The position numbers and the translations under genes are program-made. Below the pieces are notes generated by a model. The model had not been told where the DNA came from. It saw nothing but the letters and a program-made list of their open reading frames with translations, and ran no database searches. DNA of 13,911 bases from MedAcidi-G1 sp002294285 (GTDB taxonomy: Bacteria; Actinomycetota; Acidimicrobiia; Acidimicrobiales; MedAcidi-G1), in the NCBI GenBank assembly GCA_963999645.1, contig CAXEUY010000027.1, forward strand, positions 1 through 13,911, read 5' to 3'. Shown here piece by piece: positions 6,270 through 13,648 of this stretch. How positions within the stretch are numbered: the stretch's first letter is position 1; each line of letters opens with the position of its first letter.

Positions 6270-7025
6270 ATGGACCGACTATCTGAAATCCTTCTTCAGG
6301 AAGATTGCGCTGAAGACCTATGGTCATCTGTTGAGTCTGGGGAAATGGATGACATAATCCCTGAACTATCAAGATTAGAAATGGAACAAGATCCCATTCA
6401 TAAACACAAAGATGTTCTAGCTCACACAATTGCTGTCGTTAACAAAACCAAGCCCGACATAGTTGTCCGTCTCGCGGCTCTTTTCCATGACATAGGAAAA
6501 CCTGATACTAGATCGTTCTCACATGGAGGAGTCACCTTCAGACATCATGAAGAAGTTGGATCCCGAATTGCACGTAAACGACTTAAAGCTCTTGATTTTC
6601 CGGAGGAGATAGTTCAACAAGTGAGTGAACTGGTGCGCCTCTCAGGAAGGTTTAAAGGTTATGCGGATGGCTGGTCAGATTCAGCTGTGCGAAGGTATGC
6701 AAGAGATGCTGGTCCCTTGTTGGGAAAGTTAAATCATTTAATTCGTTGTGACTGTACGACCAGAAACCGTGCAAAAGAAGAGGGCATTCAAGCAGCAATG
6801 GATGATTTAGAAACACGTATTAAAGATTTGGCCGAAGAAGAGAGAATTAAATCAGAACGACCTGGTTTGGATGGTGACGAAATAATGCAACACCTTGGTC
6901 TAGAACCTGGAAAAGAGGTAGGGGAGGCTTTGAAGTTTCTTTTAGAGATAAAGCGCAAAGAAGGAGATCTCGATAGAGAAGAACTTGAAGAACGTTTAAA
7001 CGTTTGGTGGTCTAAAAGAGATTAA
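6270..7025 (+). CDS. Stand-alone HD-domain protein equal to the C-terminal half of a CCA-adding enzyme
   Basis: A 251-residue HD phosphohydrolase. The sequence follows the C-terminal half of actinobacterial tRNA CCA nucleotidyltransferase (PcnA type): RLSEILLQED at the start of the RNA-binding part, LEMEQDPIHKHKDVLAHT (36-53), LAALFHDIGKP (68-78, HD at 73-74), GGVTFRHHEEVG (86-97), DGWSDSAVRRYARDAG (133-148), RCDCTTRNRAK (159-169) and the C-terminal GDEIMQHLGLEPG region (202-214). The entire N-terminal polymerase head (the GGRVRD-type and DxD motifs) is absent, and the amidohydrolase gene lies directly upstream, so this is not a lost start. Alone it could hydrolyse phosphate esters, such as 2',3'-cyclic phosphates, as the HD domain of the E. 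coli enzyme does, or work with a separate head. It starts at ATG without a Shine-Dalgarno. Codon use and motifs look intact, not decayed. Confidence 0.9.
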   Translation: MDRLSEILLQEDCAEDLWSSVESGEMDDIIPELSRLEMEQDPIHKHKDVLAHTIAVVNKTKPDIVVRLAALFHDIGKPDTRSFSHGGVTFRHHEEVGSRIARKRLKALDFPEEIVQQVSELVRLSGRFKGYADGWSDSAVRRYARDAGPLLGKLNHLIRCDCTTRNRAKEEGIQAAMDDLETRIKDLAEEERIKSERPGLDGDEIMQHLGLEPGKEVGEALKFLLEIKRKEGDLDREELEERLNVWWSKRD

Positions 7026-7026
7026 C

Positions 7027-9045
7027 TCAACTGTTGGTTTCTTTTGAGATGATTTCTGTCATCAACCATTCAGCTACTTCAGAAAGACCTTGTTCCGTGA
7101 GGTGCACTCCATCATCTCGTATCTGCTTTTCTCTACTACTTCCAAGCTCACCGATAAATTCCTTATAGGGAGCAATAGACACATAGTTAAGATCTGCAAC
7201 TGCTTCGGTAACAAGTTTATTCAAGGCATCTATGCGGTCTGGATGGTTTTGTGGTTTTATTTCTCTTCTTAGATGTGCCCCTTCCAACCAGTAAACATGT
7301 GCACCTGTTGCACCCAGAGTTTGGCTACCTATTCGGTACTCAGACGATATGTAGTCGTCGTAAGCGGAAGTCCCAATCCAGACCCATTCATCTCCTAGGG
7401 ATGGAATCAGCCGGTCTGTTACATCCCACGGGGTTATATGCCCAATTACTATGTCTGGTCTAAAAATATCGACAGCTGTAGGCCATGAAACGATGTCTCT
7501 CTCAAACATCTCGTGCGAAGGTACGGGATCATTCCAAGCTGAGCATAATTCTCCCACAGGTCCTTCTATTCCTTCAGGTATTCTTTTTTCCCCGTAACGT
7601 CCCACAACACACCCAAGGTGTGCTTCATTCATAACAACAATTTCACCTGGATTTTCTAACGACCAACCGCAGAGAGCTTCAGCAATTTGTACAGACACTG
7701 AATCTCCAACTACCAAAATCCTTGTTCTTGCATCCGTTGGAGGTGGGAGTACACCTTGTTTAACGCATATTCCACCAGCCGAAGAAAAGTCCTCCCTAGC
7801 ATCAGCTGGTCGTGTATTGACCCAAAGAAGGCCAAACAGAATAGCTGCAACCCCAATAGAAGCCGCAACTGTTCCTGTCAGAGCTGAAGTGGGACGGTTA
7901 GTCAGAGGAAAACGACGTTTTTGAAAAGGACGCTCAATTAAATGAAAGCTTAGAGAAGCCAAAATTCCGGTAATCAACAAATGGCAAAGAAGAAGTGGAA
8001 CGCCGCTAATTTCATCCACTCCCGGCATTAAACGTGAAAGCCTGTTTCCTGTTACGAGCATGTATACCGGCCAGTGGTAGAGGTAAAGGCCGTAACTTAT
8101 CCGTCCCAGATATCTGAGGGGAGATGACTCCATAAAGCGATGCAAAGGACTCCATCGAGCAGAAACTGTCAAGCTGTAAATTATCAAAGCGCTCATCACA
8201 GCAATTAAGAGAAAGCCTCCACGTTCAAACATCCATTCGTTTTCCTGTGAAACGAAAAGGACTGCCCACAGGTGAAACGCTGTAGCTGGATACGCCAGTA
8301 AAGCAACTAGCTTTTTTGCTGATTCTGTTCTCGGAGGTCCTATCTGTCTTGCTACTAGAGCTAAAACAATTCCAACAAAAAGAGCTTGAGCTCTGGTGTC
8401 CGTACCGAAATAAACGCGAGAAGGATCAGTTCCGGGTTCATGGAGAATTGCCATCCAGCAAGCCGATGCTATAGCTCCGACAACCGCTATCCACAGAAGC
8501 AATTTCTCGCTTTTTTTCAAAATTCCTAAACCAAAGATTATGAAAAGAGGGGCGAAAATATAGAACTGTTCTTCAATCGAAAAAGACCAAATATGTTTCA
8601 AGGGTGAAGGTGTTCTGTAATGCTCGAAATATGAAATATCTGCTGCTATTTCATGCCAGTTGGCGCTGTAAGTAAGAGCCGAAACTATAGCTCCAGTCCA
8701 ACGACTAACCTGATCGGCCTGTCCGAAAAATACCAGATAAACAGTTAGCCCTATAAGTGCCACAAGTAAAGCGGGGAGAAGTCTCCGAGCGCGCCTTCCT
8801 GCGTATCCTTTTAGATCAATTCTGCCAGCTTGGTCCCATTCCTTTAAGGCGATGGAGACAATAAGAAAACTTGAAAGAACAAAAAACAGGTCGAGAGATA
8901 AAATTCCTCCCGGGACAATTGAAGGTCCTCCAGGCACGTTTTCAGGTCTTGCATGATACAAAAGGGGTCCGAGTATCACCCAAAGACCTCGTGCGCCATC
9001 GAGACCGGGCATATGTCTAATTTTTGGTCTCGATGATTCAGACAT
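7027..9045 (-). CDS. Membrane O-acyltransferase (acyltransferase-3 domain fused to SGNH domain)
   Basis: A 672-residue OafA-like enzyme that moves acyl groups across the membrane onto an envelope sugar or glycan. The N-terminal acyltransferase-3 part (about 12-410) has some ten to eleven membrane segments, GLDGARGLWV (14-23) with the expected histidine in YHARP (His31), GRRARRLLPALL (83-94), WSFSIEEQFYIF (153-164) and YGLYLYHWPVY (318-328). The extracytoplasmic SGNH part (about 440-670) shows ILVVGDSVS (443-451, Ser449 nucleophile) and DGVHLT (645-650, Asp645/His648). The usual FVLSGF reads FVLSSF (56-60). I chose ATG at 9045; TTG at 9060 is also in frame and gives five more residues, but neither has a clear ribosome site. 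It lies 56 bases after the deacylase gene on the same strand. Its stop is one base from the HD gene's stop. The acceptor is unknown. Confidence 0.92.
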   Translation of the reverse strand: MSESSRPKIRHMPGLDGARGLWVILGPLLYHARPENVPGGPSIVPGGILSLDLFFVLSSFLIVSIALKEWDQAGRIDLKGYAGRRARRLLPALLVALIGLTVYLVFFGQADQVSRWTGAIVSALTYSANWHEIAADISYFEHYRTPSPLKHIWSFSIEEQFYIFAPLFIIFGLGILKKSEKLLLWIAVVGAIASACWMAILHEPGTDPSRVYFGTDTRAQALFVGIVLALVARQIGPPRTESAKKLVALLAYPATAFHLWAVLFVSQENEWMFERGGFLLIAVMSALIIYSLTVSARWSPLHRFMESSPLRYLGRISYGLYLYHWPVYMLVTGNRLSRLMPGVDEISGVPLLLCHLLITGILASLSFHLIERPFQKRRFPLTNRPTSALTGTVAASIGVAAILFGLLWVNTRPADAREDFSSAGGICVKQGVLPPPTDARTRILVVGDSVSVQIAEALCGWSLENPGEIVVMNEAHLGCVVGRYGEKRIPEGIEGPVGELCSAWNDPVPSHEMFERDIVSWPTAVDIFRPDIVIGHITPWDVTDRLIPSLGDEWVWIGTSAYDDYISSEYRIGSQTLGATGAHVYWLEGAHLRREIKPQNHPDRIDALNKLVTEAVADLNYVSIAPYKEFIGELGSSREKQIRDDGVHLTEQGLSEVAEWLMTEIISKETNS

Positions 9046-9101
9046 TTTTAGATGCCCCAAATTTTTGGAGAAATTACCGAGTTTTCTTCCAGAAACATCA
9101 T

Positions 9102-10838
9102 TTAAGCATCAGCGGGGATTTTATTGGTAACGGTATGGGATCCTGAGCGTAAAATAACACCTGACAAAACTTCTGTTGGCTTACCTGAATCAACAGTGAG
9201 TACTCCGTTTACAAAAACTTTTTCGATTCCTTCCGATCCTGCGTAAAGACGCGGACTGTCGCCTGGTAGATCGTTCAATATTTTCAGTTCTTGAGCGTCG
9301 ATCCGTTCAGGGTCGAACACAACTAGATCAGCGTGAAAATCTTTCTCTATCCGACCCCGGTTCACCAAACCAAAAAATCTAGCTGGAACATCAGTCATGT
9401 GCTCTATAGCTTTTTCAACACTCGTGAGTTTCCTCCCACTTAGGCAGTCTCTAATCCATTCCGTTGGATAGGAAGCACCCGCCATTCGGTCCAGATGAGC
9501 TCCCGCGTCTGAACCGCCAATCATGACTTCTTCGTGTTCCCAAACAGTTTGGCGCATAAGCCAACTGGCAGGGTCATCATCTGTCGGTCCCGGCCACAGA
9601 ACTGTTTTCAGGTCATCGGCGAGAACAATATCAAGGAGAGTGTAGAAATCGCGGGTGCCTCTTTCTCTGGCAATGTCAGATACTAGTCTCCCATCGAGTC
9701 CTTGATTCTCTTTAGAAAAAGTTTCCCCGATGCGATACTTACCCCATCCTGTGAGTCTTGAGAAAACGCCTGCTTCCGGTGAGGCGGCGTTCTCTTCAAG
9801 AAGTTTTCTTACAGCAGGATCAGCAAGTTTTTCTTTTTTATCTTCGTGGGGGAGTGTCATTATTTCATCCCAACCGGGGAGTTTGTAGAGAGCACAATAA
9901 GAATGGAAATGCATTGTCATTCCAACAAGAATTGGCATTGTCAGAGCCATCGCTCTGCCGCCTTTTTCAGCGACGCGTTCGCAAGCATTTATTTGATTTT
10001 TGTAGTCATCAGGACGGGCTGAATCTACAGTCAGAACATTCCAATTGAGGGGACGTTTGGCTCTCAGTGACATTTCTGCCATAAGTTCAACTTCTTCATC
10101 AGAGAAACCGTTCATGCAGCCATCGGCAACCCATTCGAGAGTTGTACCGGGATACTTTTCGCAGACTTCTGCCAAAGCTAAAACTTCTTCAACTGATGCA
10201 ATTCTCGACGGGACAGGTAAACCATCTCCGTCGGTATGAGTAAAAGAACGGCTCGTGGAAAAACCTAGGCCACCAGCTTCAAGAGCTTCGCCCAAAAGTT
10301 TTTGCATCTCCTCTATTTCATTTTCAGTTGCTTCACGTTTTACCGCATCGTCTTTCATGACCGTTCTACGAAGTGCACAATGGCCAACCATTGCTGCGAC
10401 ATTAACTCCAACATTTCCGTCCAAACGCTTTAGATAGTCTTCAAAAGAGCTCCAGTTCCAGTCAACTCCTATACGAAGAGCATCTGCTGACATGCCTTCG
10501 ACTTGTACCAGCATTGCGCCGAGGTAATCGGCATCAGAGGTGTCGGATATAGGCGCTATTGAAAAACCACAGTTTCCCATTACGACGCTTGTGATTCCAT
10601 GCAGACTAGAGGGGGTCGCATGAGGGTCCCAAAAAAGTTGAGCATCGTAATGCGTATGGGGATCAATGAAACCCGGACAAACGATCATATTTTCTGCGTC
10701 AACAATTACTTCTGCCTGATTCGGATCGATTATGCCTATCTCTGAAATTTTGCCTTCAGTGACGGCTACGTCAGCCTTGACTCCAGGAGATCCACTTCCG
10801 TCAATGACAGTGCCACCTTTAATTATTAGATCAAACAT
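9102..10838 (-). CDS. N-acyl-D-amino-acid deacylase-like amidohydrolase
   Basis: A 578-residue metal-dependent hydrolase of the D-aminoacylase/dihydroorotase-like group. The N-terminal small beta domain (FDLIIKGGTVIDGSGSPG, 2-19) leads into the barrel metal motif PGFIDPHTHYD (55-65; His61, His63), the cysteine motif MGNCGFS (87-93; Cys90, equivalent to the bridging Cys of D-aminoacylase) and GGSDAGAHLD (441-450; Asp444). GHCALRR (152-158) and GLGFSTSRSF (190-199) are further family landmarks. The protein is longer than classical D-aminoacylase (about 480 residues), and the classical strand motifs with the tight-site histidines are not seen at TTLEWVADG (232-240) and RPLNWNVLT (262-270), which fits a long COG3653-type subfamily. 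The protein is cytoplasmic. The ATG at 10838 has no strong ribosome site. The actual substrate is uncertain; cleavage of N-acylated D-amino acids or a cyclic amide is likely. Confidence 0.88.
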   Translation of the reverse strand: MFDLIIKGGTVIDGSGSPGVKADVAVTEGKISEIGIIDPNQAEVIVDAENMIVCPGFIDPHTHYDAQLFWDPHATPSSLHGITSVVMGNCGFSIAPISDTSDADYLGAMLVQVEGMSADALRIGVDWNWSSFEDYLKRLDGNVGVNVAAMVGHCALRRTVMKDDAVKREATENEIEEMQKLLGEALEAGGLGFSTSRSFTHTDGDGLPVPSRIASVEEVLALAEVCEKYPGTTLEWVADGCMNGFSDEEVELMAEMSLRAKRPLNWNVLTVDSARPDDYKNQINACERVAEKGGRAMALTMPILVGMTMHFHSYCALYKLPGWDEIMTLPHEDKKEKLADPAVRKLLEENAASPEAGVFSRLTGWGKYRIGETFSKENQGLDGRLVSDIARERGTRDFYTLLDIVLADDLKTVLWPGPTDDDPASWLMRQTVWEHEEVMIGGSDAGAHLDRMAGASYPTEWIRDCLSGRKLTSVEKAIEHMTDVPARFFGLVNRGRIEKDFHADLVVFDPERIDAQELKILNDLPGDSPRLYAGSEGIEKVFVNGVLTVDSGKPTEVLSGVILRSGSHTVTNKIPADA

Positions 10839-10866
10839 AACAAAAGGTTACTTCCGAGATCATTCA

Positions 10867-10885
10867 CTCGCATTTTGTTCGCGAG
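10867..10885. repeat. Hairpin-forming inverted repeat in the divergent region
   Basis: CTCGC and GCGAG pair around ATTTTGTTC, midway between the divergent deacylase and beta-glucosidase genes. It overlaps by two bases the first of two AGATATCT palindromes, so it is more likely part of an operator region than a terminator. Confidence 0.35.
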
Positions 10886-10939
10886 ATATCTATTAATTCC
10901 TCCATTAGCAAAATATGTTTTTGTAGGTTAGATATCTAT
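10884..10939 (+). promoter_or_regulatory. Two copies of AGATATCTAT, likely operator pair of the beta-glucosidase gene
   Basis: The eight-base palindrome AGATATCT occurs at 10884-10891 and again at 10930-10937, each followed by AT, with starts 46 bases apart. The second copy ends four bases before the ATG at 10942 and lies where a -10 box or a very short leader would be. No Shine-Dalgarno precedes the gene. A repeated palindrome around a glycosidase promoter fits binding of a sugar-responsive repressor; no regulator gene is present in the window. Confidence 0.4.
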
Positions 10940-10941
10940 AT

Positions 10942-13491
10942 ATGAGTAAACGTTTAGAGCATTTGTTAGCCGAATTAACTCTTGAAGAGAAAGCTTCTTT
11001 GATGTCTGGGAAAGGAGCGTGGGACGTTCTTCCTGTTGAACGGCTTGGAATTCCTTCCCTCAAAGTTACTGACGGACCCGCAGGTGCTCGAGGAGCAGGC
11101 TTGTTAGGTTCCGGCACTCCAGCATTATGCATTCCTTGCGGGTCTGCTTTAGGAGCTACTTGGAACCCACAGCTAATTACCGAACTAGGAAAATCGCTTG
11201 CGCGTGAAACCCATGCAAGAGGTTCACATGTTCTCCTAGCTCCAACTGTAAATATCCATCGAACTCCTCTTGGTGGGAGAAATTTTGAGTGTTATTCAGA
11301 AGATCCTTTTCTCACCTCACGTATTGCTGTGGGTTTTGTAAAAGGTGTTCAGTCAGGGGGAGTGGCAACAACGACTAAACACTTTGTCGCCAATGATTCT
11401 GAGTTTGAGAGAAACACAATAAATTCAGTTGTACCGGAGAGAGCGTTGCGAGAAATTTATCTTGCACCTTTTGAAGCCGTTGTAAAAGAAGCTCAAGCCT
11501 GGGGAATAATGGCTGCATACAATCGCATCGATGGTGAGTACGCATGTGAGAACGAAAAAATATTAAATCAAATCTTGCGCGAAGAATGGGGTTTTGATGG
11601 TGTAGTTGTTAGCGACTGGTTCGCAACACGATCTACTACAAAATCTATTGAGGCTGGACTTGATTTAGAAATGCCCGGACCGGTTTCTCATTACGGAGAA
11701 AAAATAGTAGAGGCCGTAAACAGCGGAGAACTAGACGAAGAAATAGTTAACTCATCGGTTCATAGACTCCTGTTACTACTTGAGAGAACAGGCGCTTTTG
11801 AAGATCCGCTTCAAGTCCCCGAAAGAGAACTCGACAATCCAGATGACAAGATTCTGGTTCAAAAGGCTGCCGCTGAATCCATGGTTTTACTGAAAAATGA
11901 TGGATTACTTCCAATAGAACTTAAAGAAACAGAAACTATTGCCTTAATAGGACCAAATGCTGCAACAGCAATGATTATGGGAGGAGGCTCAGCTCAACTC
12001 GTACCCCAATATGTAGTTTCACCGCTCGAATCTTTCAAAAATAGATTGCCTAATAATGAGGTCCTTTATCAACCGGGAACAGTTTCAGATAGAACCAGTA
12101 GACCTATAGCAAGGAGAATCCTTACCAGAGAAGATGGAGAGCAAGGCTTTTTAATTGAGTATTTTAATGGTCTCAATTGTGAAGGAACTCCAGTTGCAAC
12201 ATCTTCAAAACCTGACGGGCGCTTACTGCACTTCGAGACTATAGAAGGTGTTGAAAACATTTCTGATTTTAGCTTCAGAGCAAAATCAAACCTGACAGCC
12301 GATCAGGATGGTATCCATATGTTGACTTTGATCCAGGCGGGAAAAGCAAGGATAAAAGTTGACGGAGAGACGCTTATTGATGGAATAAGTGAGCCGCTAC
12401 CACCAGGAGAAGCTTTCTTCGGTCTTGGGAGCGAAGAAGCATCCGTGCCTCTAAAACTTAATTCAGGTGAATCAGTTGAACTCATTGTTGAATATTCAAG
12501 TGAAGGCAGTGTTGCCCTATGCGGAGCTCAAGTTGGCCTTCGACCACCAGAAAACGAAAACACATTTGAAAGAGCCATTAAAGCTGCCGAAGATGCAGAT
12601 GTGGTAATCATGGTTGTTGGCACTGATGAAGAATGGGAGACAGAAGGACGAGACAGAGAGAATATGGATCTGCCAGGTAACCAAGCAGAACTGATTCGCC
12701 AAGTCTCAGCGAGCAATCCCAGAACTCTAGTAGTCGTAAACTCAGGCTCACCGGTGACTATGGACTGGGTCGAAAACGTAAATGCAGTTCTTGTTAGCTG
12801 GTTCGGGGGACAAGGAATGTCAGACGCATTAGTAGATGTCGTGCTCGGCGATTGTGAACCTAGCGGAAGGCTGCCAACGACTTTTCCTAAATGCTTAGAA
12901 GACACGCCTGCATTTACGAATTATCCCGGGGAGAACAGTCAGGTTCTATACGGAGAGGGAGTCTTTGTCGGGTACCGATGGTATGACACACGCGGCATTG
13001 AAGTTGCATTTCCATTCGGTCACGGATTGAGCTACACCACTTTTGAATGGGGAGAACCAAAAATTACAAAGCTGCCATCGAGTCAAGAACTGATTGACGG
13101 AAAAACAGTTGACATAAAAATTTCAGTTACAAACACTGGAGATCGAGCTGGAACTGAAGTAGTTCAATGCTACGTAGAACATGTTGAACCAGTGTTGGCG
13201 AGACCCAAAAAAGAGCTCAAAGGTTTCCAAAAAATATCCCTAGAGCCTGGCGAAACGAAAGATGTTGAAATCAACTTGGGAAGTCGCTCTTTTTCCTACT
13301 GGGATCCCGCTGACCCTGATTGGCCTGAACGTTCAATACGTGTTCCGGTAGCAGCCGGAGGTAGAAAATCAGGTCCTGGACATCGAGCTATAGAAGGTTG
13401 GTACGCCGATCCAGGTCTCTACAAAGCACATTTGGGTGTTTCGGCAACAAATTTAAAAGCTGAAATTGACATAAATATCGACGAAAACTGA
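10942..13491 (+). CDS. Family 3 glycoside hydrolase (beta-glucosidase) with PA14 insert
   Basis: An 849-residue beta-glucosidase that releases terminal glucose or similar sugars from beta-linked oligosaccharides and glycosides. Order: GH3 N-terminal barrel (about 10-290) with KVTDGPAGAR (41-50), APTVNIHR (100-107), GGRNFECYSEDP (111-122), KHFVAND (146-152) and VVVSDW (221-226; Asp225 nucleophile); GH3 C-terminal domain split by a PA14 insert (about 395-535, starting GFLIEYFNG); EEWETEGRDRENMDLPG (563-579; Glu568 the likely acid/base); and a fibronectin-III-like end (about 720-840) with GEGVFVGYRWYD and PFGHGLSYTTF before it. Asp225 coincides with the nucleophile number of the PA14-containing Kluyveromyces enzyme. 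There is no signal peptide, so it is cytoplasmic and needs imported sugar. Odd: about 30 extra residues (789-818) between FSYWDP and the DPGLYKAHLG strand. The ATG is preceded by no ribosome site. Confidence 0.95.
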   Translation: MSKRLEHLLAELTLEEKASLMSGKGAWDVLPVERLGIPSLKVTDGPAGARGAGLLGSGTPALCIPCGSALGATWNPQLITELGKSLARETHARGSHVLLAPTVNIHRTPLGGRNFECYSEDPFLTSRIAVGFVKGVQSGGVATTTKHFVANDSEFERNTINSVVPERALREIYLAPFEAVVKEAQAWGIMAAYNRIDGEYACENEKILNQILREEWGFDGVVVSDWFATRSTTKSIEAGLDLEMPGPVSHYGEKIVEAVNSGELDEEIVNSSVHRLLLLLERTGAFEDPLQVPERELDNPDDKILVQKAAAESMVLLKNDGLLPIELKETETIALIGPNAATAMIMGGGSAQLVPQYVVSPLESFKNRLPNNEVLYQPGTVSDRTSRPIARRILTREDGEQGFLIEYFNGLNCEGTPVATSSKPDGRLLHFETIEGVENISDFSFRAKSNLTADQDGIHMLTLIQAGKARIKVDGETLIDGISEPLPPGEAFFGLGSEEASVPLKLNSGESVELIVEYSSEGSVALCGAQVGLRPPENENTFERAIKAAEDADVVIMVVGTDEEWETEGRDRENMDLPGNQAELIRQVSASNPRTLVVVNSGSPVTMDWVENVNAVLVSWFGGQGMSDALVDVVLGDCEPSGRLPTTFPKCLEDTPAFTNYPGENSQVLYGEGVFVGYRWYDTRGIEVAFPFGHGLSYTTFEWGEPKITKLPSSQELIDGKTVDIKISVTNTGDRAGTEVVQCYVEHVEPVLARPKKELKGFQKISLEPGETKDVEINLGSRSFSYWDPADPDWPERSIRVPVAAGGRKSGPGHRAIEGWYADPGLYKAHLGVSATNLKAEIDINIDEN

Positions 13492-13493
13492 AA

Positions 13494-13513
13494 AAAGCCT
13501 TTAAAAAGGCTTT
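13494..13513 (+). terminator. Stem-loop directly after the beta-glucosidase stop
   Basis: AAAGCCTTT and AAAGGCTTT form a nine-base inverted repeat around AA, starting two bases after the TGA. The arms end in TTTGAATAA rather than a full T tract, so it may end transcription weakly or protect the 3' end. Confidence 0.5.
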
Positions 13514-13536
13514 GAATAACAGTTTAAAAATGTCAG

Positions 13537-13616
13537 ATTTGTAACAAATTCTCCCGCCATTGCCTAAAAGGCCCGCTTTGTCTTACACTTCTTTACCTGA
13601 ATGTTTTTTTAACATT
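13537..13616 (+). promoter_or_regulatory. Control region of the right lipoprotein gene: promoter candidate and three inverted repeats
   Basis: Three short perfect inverted repeats lie in a row: ATTTG-TAA-CAAAT (13537-13549), GCCT-AAA-AGGC (13562-13572) and AATGTT-TTTTT-AACATT (13600-13616). A promoter candidate is TTGCCT (13560-13565) and TACACT (13584-13589), spaced 18, each matching four of six consensus bases. It would place the second repeat in the spacer and the third in a roughly 55-base leader. All of this is by eye. Confidence 0.33.
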
Positions 13617-13633
13617 TGTTTTTGTTGACTAAT

Positions 13634-13639
13634 GGAGGG
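13634..13639 (+). promoter_or_regulatory. Ribosome binding site of the right lipoprotein gene
   Basis: GGAGGG with a nine-base spacer to the ATG at 13649, the same core and spacing as the left lipoprotein gene. It supports this ATG over the in-frame ATG at codon 5. Confidence 0.75.
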
Positions 13640-13648
13640 AATTCCTTA

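Noticed and set aside
6991..7004. Palindrome AACGTTTAAACGTT as a dedicated regulatory or recombination site
   Set aside because: It falls in a conserved coding stretch (ERLNVWW) of the HD protein and is single copy as far as I can see; chance is the simpler explanation.
10899..10905. GGAGG on the minus strand in the gap between the deacylase and beta-glucosidase genes, as a sign of a small gene
   Set aside because: No ATG, GTG or TTG follows at a usable distance with an open frame; the next bases read ATTAATAGATATC.
12528..12905. A 125-residue minus-strand open frame
   Set aside because: It lies entirely within the GH3 C-terminal domain, whose catalytic motifs are clear; it has no ribosome site or recognisable domain.
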